This document shows, piece after piece, positions 8,000 through 13,785 of a stretch of DNA of 13,785 nucleotides. The translations under genes and the position numbers were made by a program. Below the pieces are notes generated by a model. That model did not search any database. It had not been told where the DNA came from and saw only the letters and a program-made list of their open reading frames with translations. Positions within the stretch are counted from its first letter, which is position 1, and every line of letters starts with the position of its first letter. Source of the stretch: Alphaproteobacteria bacterium (GTDB lineage Bacteria; Pseudomonadota; Alphaproteobacteria; Micavibrionales; UBA2020); the NCBI GenBank assembly GCA_018971405.1, contig JAGXAX010000014.1:1-13785 (forward strand), given 5' to 3'.

Positions 8000-8029
8000 G
8001 GTTTTATCCGTTAAAACCGGTCAAAAACG
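7989..8029. repeat. 41-bp interrupted palindrome between allA and rpsB
   Basis: CGTTTTTG (7989-7996) is matched by CAAAAACG (8022-8029). Inside, separated by exactly three unpaired bases on each side, GGTTTTA (8000-8006) is matched by TAAAACC (8012-8018) around a 5-base centre TCCGT. Fifteen of 18 arm positions are complementary. It lies just upstream of, and overlapping, the candidate rpsB -35 box. The symmetry fits a dimeric DNA-binding site or a long RNA hairpin at the end of allA. There is no U-run after it on either strand, so an ordinary intrinsic terminator is unlikely. Confidence 0.6.
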
Positions 8030-8065
8030 CAAGGCCAGCCGTTGGCTTATATATTATGTAAAATA

Positions 8066-8560
8066 TTAGTAGTCAACGCGTGTATTTTCCACCGCAATTT
8101 CATCGCAATTTTCGCCAGGCCCGTCGCGGTCGATGACGAGGAAGTCTGAAACGGCATCAAGCGCGAGGCTGTAATGGTGCCATGTGCCGGCGTGGTAATT
8201 GACCCCCTGATCCGGCCCAGCCAGAAAGGCTTTGAGCTTTCCGGGGGAAAAATCGCCCTTCGGCGTGACGACGACCATGTAAGGCCGTCCGCTCAAGGGA
8301 TAAAACGCCTGACTGGAGAGCGGGTGCCGCTCCATGATTTTGATGTCGATCGGGCGCGGCACGGGCGTCGAGCGGAAGATGCTGACGGTCGCCCTGCCCG
8401 CCTCTGCCGTCAGATCCAGCCTTGCGAGGTCGTGAAACCGCGCCGTGTTGCCATAGTTTATCGACCTCTGCTCCTTTGCCGCATTGCAGGAAATCACATC
8501 GCCGTAGGGCGCAAAGGCGGCGGCTGTCAGCGGTTCGGGTTTTAAAACGCGGGGGTTCAT
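8066..8560 (-). CDS. allA: Ureidoglycolate lyase (AllA family)
   Basis: Releases urea from ureidoglycolate to give glyoxylate, the last step of allantoate use through the allantoicase route. The 164-residue protein is full length (E. coli AllA is about 160). It carries the conserved blocks in order: PEPLTAAAFAPYGDVI at 8-23, INYGNTARFHDLA at 34-46, the signature ERHPLSSQAFYPL at 77-89, VVVTP at 96-100, QGVNYHAGTWHHYSLAL at 118-134 and DFLVIDRDGPGENC at 139-152. It is predicted to be a cupin-like cytosolic dimer. The start ATG at 8558-8560 has no Shine-Dalgarno, and a promoter-like -10 box lies 8 bp upstream, so the mRNA may be leaderless. It is divergent from an allantoicase-family gene that supplies its substrate, which strengthens both assignments. 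All family blocks are intact. Confidence 0.95.
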   Translation of the reverse strand: MNPRVLKPEPLTAAAFAPYGDVISCNAAKEQRSINYGNTARFHDLARLDLTAEAGRATVSIFRSTPVPRPIDIKIMERHPLSSQAFYPLSGRPYMVVVTPKGDFSPGKLKAFLAGPDQGVNYHAGTWHHYSLALDAVSDFLVIDRDGPGENCDEIAVENTRVDY

Positions 8561-8568
8561 GCTAGTTT

Positions 8569-8598
8569 ATTCTACCCGCTAACAAGGATGAAAAGCAA
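8569..8598 (-). promoter_or_regulatory. Candidate allA promoter (leaderless type)
   Basis: On the minus strand TTGCTT (8598 down to 8593) and TAGAAT (8574 down to 8569) are 18 bp apart. Only 8 bp separate TAGAAT from the allA ATG, so transcription would begin at or within a few bases of the start codon. This agrees with the absence of a Shine-Dalgarno. The -35 box overlaps the first base of the neighbouring allantoicase start codon, and the spacer contains that gene's Shine-Dalgarno. Expression of the two genes may therefore interfere. Confidence 0.5.
8584..8588 (+). promoter_or_regulatory. Shine-Dalgarno of the allantoicase-family gene
   Basis: AAGGA lies 9 nt before the ATG at 8598-8600 and supports that start. 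An earlier ATG at 8588 overlaps the AAGGA itself and is out of frame. I found no convincing -35/-10 pair for this gene. Any promoter must lie within the allA coding region or the 37-bp gap, where TATTCT at 8568-8573 is the only -10-like element. Confidence 0.65.
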
Positions 8599-9656
8599 TG
8601 CAAACTCCCCTGCCCGCGATCCTGATGTCTTATTCGGATTCCGCCTTCACCAACCCGCATGAAGCCGTTCTGCCCGACGAGCCGAAAGACTGCCGCGGCG
8701 ACTTCACGCATATGGGCGCGAAGTACTGGGGCTTTGAATCGCAACGTCACAAGGCCACTTCCGTTCTGCCGCGGGAACAGGCGCTTGCCTACGACCATGA
8801 CGCGCACGGCTGGCTGCTGATCGGCCTCAAGGAGCGCGCGGAAGTCGATCGTCTTGCCATCAGTACGAAATGGTATACCGCCAATCAGGTGCGTGCCGTG
8901 TCGGTTTTTCTGAAAGACGATATGACGGGAAAAAGCACACAGGTGCTGGATCGCGCCCCGCTCGCGCCGGACAGCGAGCATGAATTCAAAATCCCGCCGA
9001 CGGTCGCCACGGAGTGCTATGTCGAGTGTTATTATGAAGGCGGAATTTCACGCATCAGCCTGTTCGGCACGAAAACGGCGGAACAGCCCCCGGCGTATAA
9101 AAGCCTGCTTGAGGGTGTGGAGATATCCCACATATCAAACGACCACTACGGCAATCCGGCGATGGCCGTCAGCGGCAACCGCGCCGAAACCCACATGCGC
9201 GGATGGGAATCGGCGCGTACTGGTTTCGGCGAGAGGGCACTGTTCCATTTGAGGAAACCGGCCGTCGTCAGGGAGATCGTCGTCGATACCTACCTGCACC
9301 GCCTCAACGCGCCCCTCACCAGCCATGTTTTCGGCATCAACGGTTTTGAAGAAGCCCATATGGCGGCAGCCCCGCGCTGGAAAATCGTCACGCAGGCGGG
9401 CAAGGACATCATCCCCGACGAGTTCCGATCTTTCATGCTGGAGCAGAAATATCTGCCGGAGAAAAACTTCAGGATAAAACTGCATTTGCCGGAAAAGAGC
9501 CCGTGGCAGCCGATCCTGCCGTTTGCCGCGCTCGCGCCGGACACGTTCCACCGCTTCCGCGATCTTGAAAAACACGCGCCCGTTACCCACGTGCTCTACA
9601 TGCACTACCAGAACGGCGGCATCCACGGGCTGAAGGTTTCAGGCACTGAAAGCTGA
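8598..9656 (+). CDS. alc: Allantoicase-family protein (probable allantoate amidinohydrolase, divergent)
   Basis: Allantoicase splits allantoate into ureidoglycolate and urea. The 352-residue protein has the two-repeat layout of the family. Repeat 1 contains WGFESQR (44-50), GWLLIGLKERAEVDRLAIST (71-90) and ECYYEGGISRISLFG (143-157). Repeat 2 contains RGWESAR (201-207), LFHLRKPAVVREIVVDT (215-231) and MHYQNGGIHGLKVSG (335-349). The G-W/F-E-S-x-R and GGIxxLxxxG signatures and overall length match. However, the usual DTxHFxGNxP element is eroded in both repeats, to STKWYTAN and DTYLHRLNAP, so substrate or activity could differ. It is cytosolic, with no signal peptide. AllA, the next enzyme, is encoded divergently 37 bp away, which supports the allantoate role. 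Family membership is fairly secure. The exact reaction is inferred. Confidence 0.82.
   Translation: MQTPLPAILMSYSDSAFTNPHEAVLPDEPKDCRGDFTHMGAKYWGFESQRHKATSVLPREQALAYDHDAHGWLLIGLKERAEVDRLAISTKWYTANQVRAVSVFLKDDMTGKSTQVLDRAPLAPDSEHEFKIPPTVATECYVECYYEGGISRISLFGTKTAEQPPAYKSLLEGVEISHISNDHYGNPAMAVSGNRAETHMRGWESARTGFGERALFHLRKPAVVREIVVDTYLHRLNAPLTSHVFGINGFEEAHMAAAPRWKIVTQAGKDIIPDEFRSFMLEQKYLPEKNFRIKLHLPEKSPWQPILPFAALAPDTFHRFRDLEKHAPVTHVLYMHYQNGGIHGLKVSGTES
9637..9651 (+). terminator. Weak hairpin at the end of the allantoicase-family gene
   Basis: TTTCAG (9637-9642) and CTGAAA (9646-9651) form a 6-bp stem with a 3-base loop inside the last codons. It is followed on the plus strand by CTATTTCTTT. The stem is short and AT-rich, the loop tight and the U-tract interrupted, so this is only a possible terminator. 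No better candidate lies between the two convergent genes, whose stops are 1 bp apart. Confidence 0.25.
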
Positions 9657-9657
9657 A

Positions 9658-10014
9658 CTATTTCTTTACCGGCAGGCTGGGAGCAGTGGCGGGTGCCTTT
9701 TCAGGCACGGCGGCCGGAGGCGTTGCTTGCTTCTTGCCGTCGCCTGTTTTGGCCATCGGCGCGCCTTGCTGGCAGGCGTCGAGGGCGGCAGCGGTCGTGG
9801 CGGCCTCGACGCAGGATTTCTCGATACTTAGCCGGAAGATCGTATCCTTGACGTGCTGGACGAGCGCCGCCTTGCGCACGGTGAAATCCTCGGCCGATGT
9901 CTCCGGTACGCCCTTGTGCAGAGGGGGTTGCTGCTGCGGCACCGCGGCAAGCGCCGGCGCCATCATCATTGCGCCTATCGTGCTCGCCACGACAATAAGG
10001 GCATGCTTGTTCAT
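9658..10014 (-). CDS. Small exported protein of unknown function
   Basis: I do not recognise a family. The 118-residue product starts with a clear Sec-type signal peptide: MNKH, a hydrophobic stretch LIVVASTIGAMMM, and APALA before a likely cut after residue 23. The mature part is about 95 residues. A helical-looking middle (residues 42-82) holds two cysteines, C68 and C81, which could form a disulfide in the periplasm. The tail from about 84 is rich in Ala, Pro and Lys, low-complexity and ends PVKK. The start is supported by GGAG at 10024-10027 with 9-nt spacing and by a TATAAT box upstream. It is not in an obvious operon, since rpoC upstream appears terminated and the plus-strand allantoicase gene converges on it. 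A real gene is likely from signal peptide, ribosome site and promoter together. Function is unknown. Confidence 0.75.
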   Translation of the reverse strand: MNKHALIVVASTIGAMMMAPALAAVPQQQPPLHKGVPETSAEDFTVRKAALVQHVKDTIFRLSIEKSCVEAATTAAALDACQQGAPMAKTGDGKKQATPPAAVPEKAPATAPSLPVKK

Positions 10015-10047
10015 GAAAATCTTCTCCCCGTCATGATTTCAATCCTG

Positions 10048-10065
10048 AAGGCATTATAACGCCTT
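10048..10065 (-). promoter_or_regulatory. Promoter -10 box inside an inverted repeat, upstream of the exported protein gene
   Basis: A perfect TATAAT is read on the minus strand at 10058 down to 10053, placing the start of transcription near 10046 and a leader of about 32 nt. AAGGC (10048-10052) and GCCTT (10061-10065) form an inverted repeat flanking it, which is operator-like. No good -35 hexamer is visible at 16-18 bp, so an activator or an alternative sigma factor may be needed. The upstream DNA is AT-rich. Confidence 0.45.
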
Positions 10066-10132
10066 ATCATTTGAAATATTAATGGAAAACTATATTGACA
10101 TATTTTTGTCGTAAAAATAACTCCTAAAACAG

Positions 10133-10165
10133 GCGGGACACGATCCTGAAAAGACCGTGTCCCGC
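10133..10165 (-). terminator. rpoC terminator hairpin
   Basis: GCGGGACACG (10133-10142) pairs perfectly with CGTGTCCCGC (10156-10165), a 10-bp GC-rich stem. A mismatch and two further pairs leave a loop of about 7 bases. It begins 33 bp after the rpoC stop. On the minus strand it is followed by CTGTTTTAGGAG, a short interrupted T-tract. The plus-strand side lacks any T-run at once, so it most likely ends rpoC transcription. Confidence 0.75.
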
Positions 10166-10198
10166 GCAAGATAGGCTTTTTATAAAGATAAGCAGGGT

Positions 10199-13785
<3,587 letters not shown>

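Larger units (their letters stand above)
7849..8065. other. Intergenic region allA-rpsB
   Basis: This 217-bp AT-rich gap contains the rpsB leader hairpins, a candidate promoter and the 41-bp palindrome. Immediately after the allA stop (8030-8065) the DNA is strongly AT-rich (TATTTTACATAATATATAAG on the minus strand). Only a weak 4-bp stem (AGCC/GGCT) is present there, so I see no convincing terminator between allA and rpsB. Some readthrough is possible. Confidence 0.6.

Noticed and set aside
8035..8048. Short stem AGCC/GGCT after allA as a terminator
   Set aside because: Only 4 bp with a 3-base loop and no proper T-run in the allA direction.
8562..8981. 139-codon minus-strand frame opposite alc, just upstream of allA
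   Set aside because: It is the complement of the start of alc with no homology features. The region is better explained as the allA promoter and the alc 5' end.

Overview
This window looks like part of an alphaproteobacterial chromosome. It is GC-rich, and the minus strand carries the gene order rpsB-tsf-pyrH-frr-uppS-cdsA-dxr-rseP-bamA typical of that class. The encoded proteins (single-domain RseP, short CdsA, EF-Ts, RpoC) fit. Genus or order cannot be fixed from the sequence alone.

Positions 1-7848 (minus strand) hold one tightly packed housekeeping block. Transcription enters through a structured leader upstream of rpsB. It then runs through translation factors (S2, EF-Ts), UMP kinase and ribosome recycling factor. 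Next come isoprenoid and lipid-carrier synthesis (UppS, CdsA, Dxr), the site-2 protease RseP and finally the outer-membrane assembly protein BamA, which is cut by the left edge. Spacings are 3-34 bp, or overlaps of 3-8 bp including ATGA and GTGA junctions, so translational coupling is likely. The block links ribosome output, pyrimidine nucleotides and envelope building.

Positions 8066-9656 hold a purine-breakdown pair in divergent orientation. These are allA (ureidoglycolate lyase, minus strand) and a divergent allantoicase-family gene (plus strand), with start codons separated by 37 bp. Together they would take allantoate through ureidoglycolate to glyoxylate and release urea. No allantoinase, urease or transporter gene is visible in the window.

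Positions 9658-10014 (minus) encode a small exported protein of unknown function. Its stop codon is 1 bp from the allantoicase stop, and a TATAAT box lies upstream inside an inverted repeat. Positions 10199-13785 (minus) are the 3' three quarters or so of rpoC, cut by the right edge and followed by a strong hairpin that looks like its terminator. The str-operon genes that commonly follow rpoC do not appear after it.

I see no mobile element, CRISPR array, tRNA or rRNA, and nothing that amounts to an undescribed multi-gene system. The points most worth a second look are the degenerate allantoicase, the leaderless-looking allA promoter, and the palindromes and hairpins upstream of rpsB.
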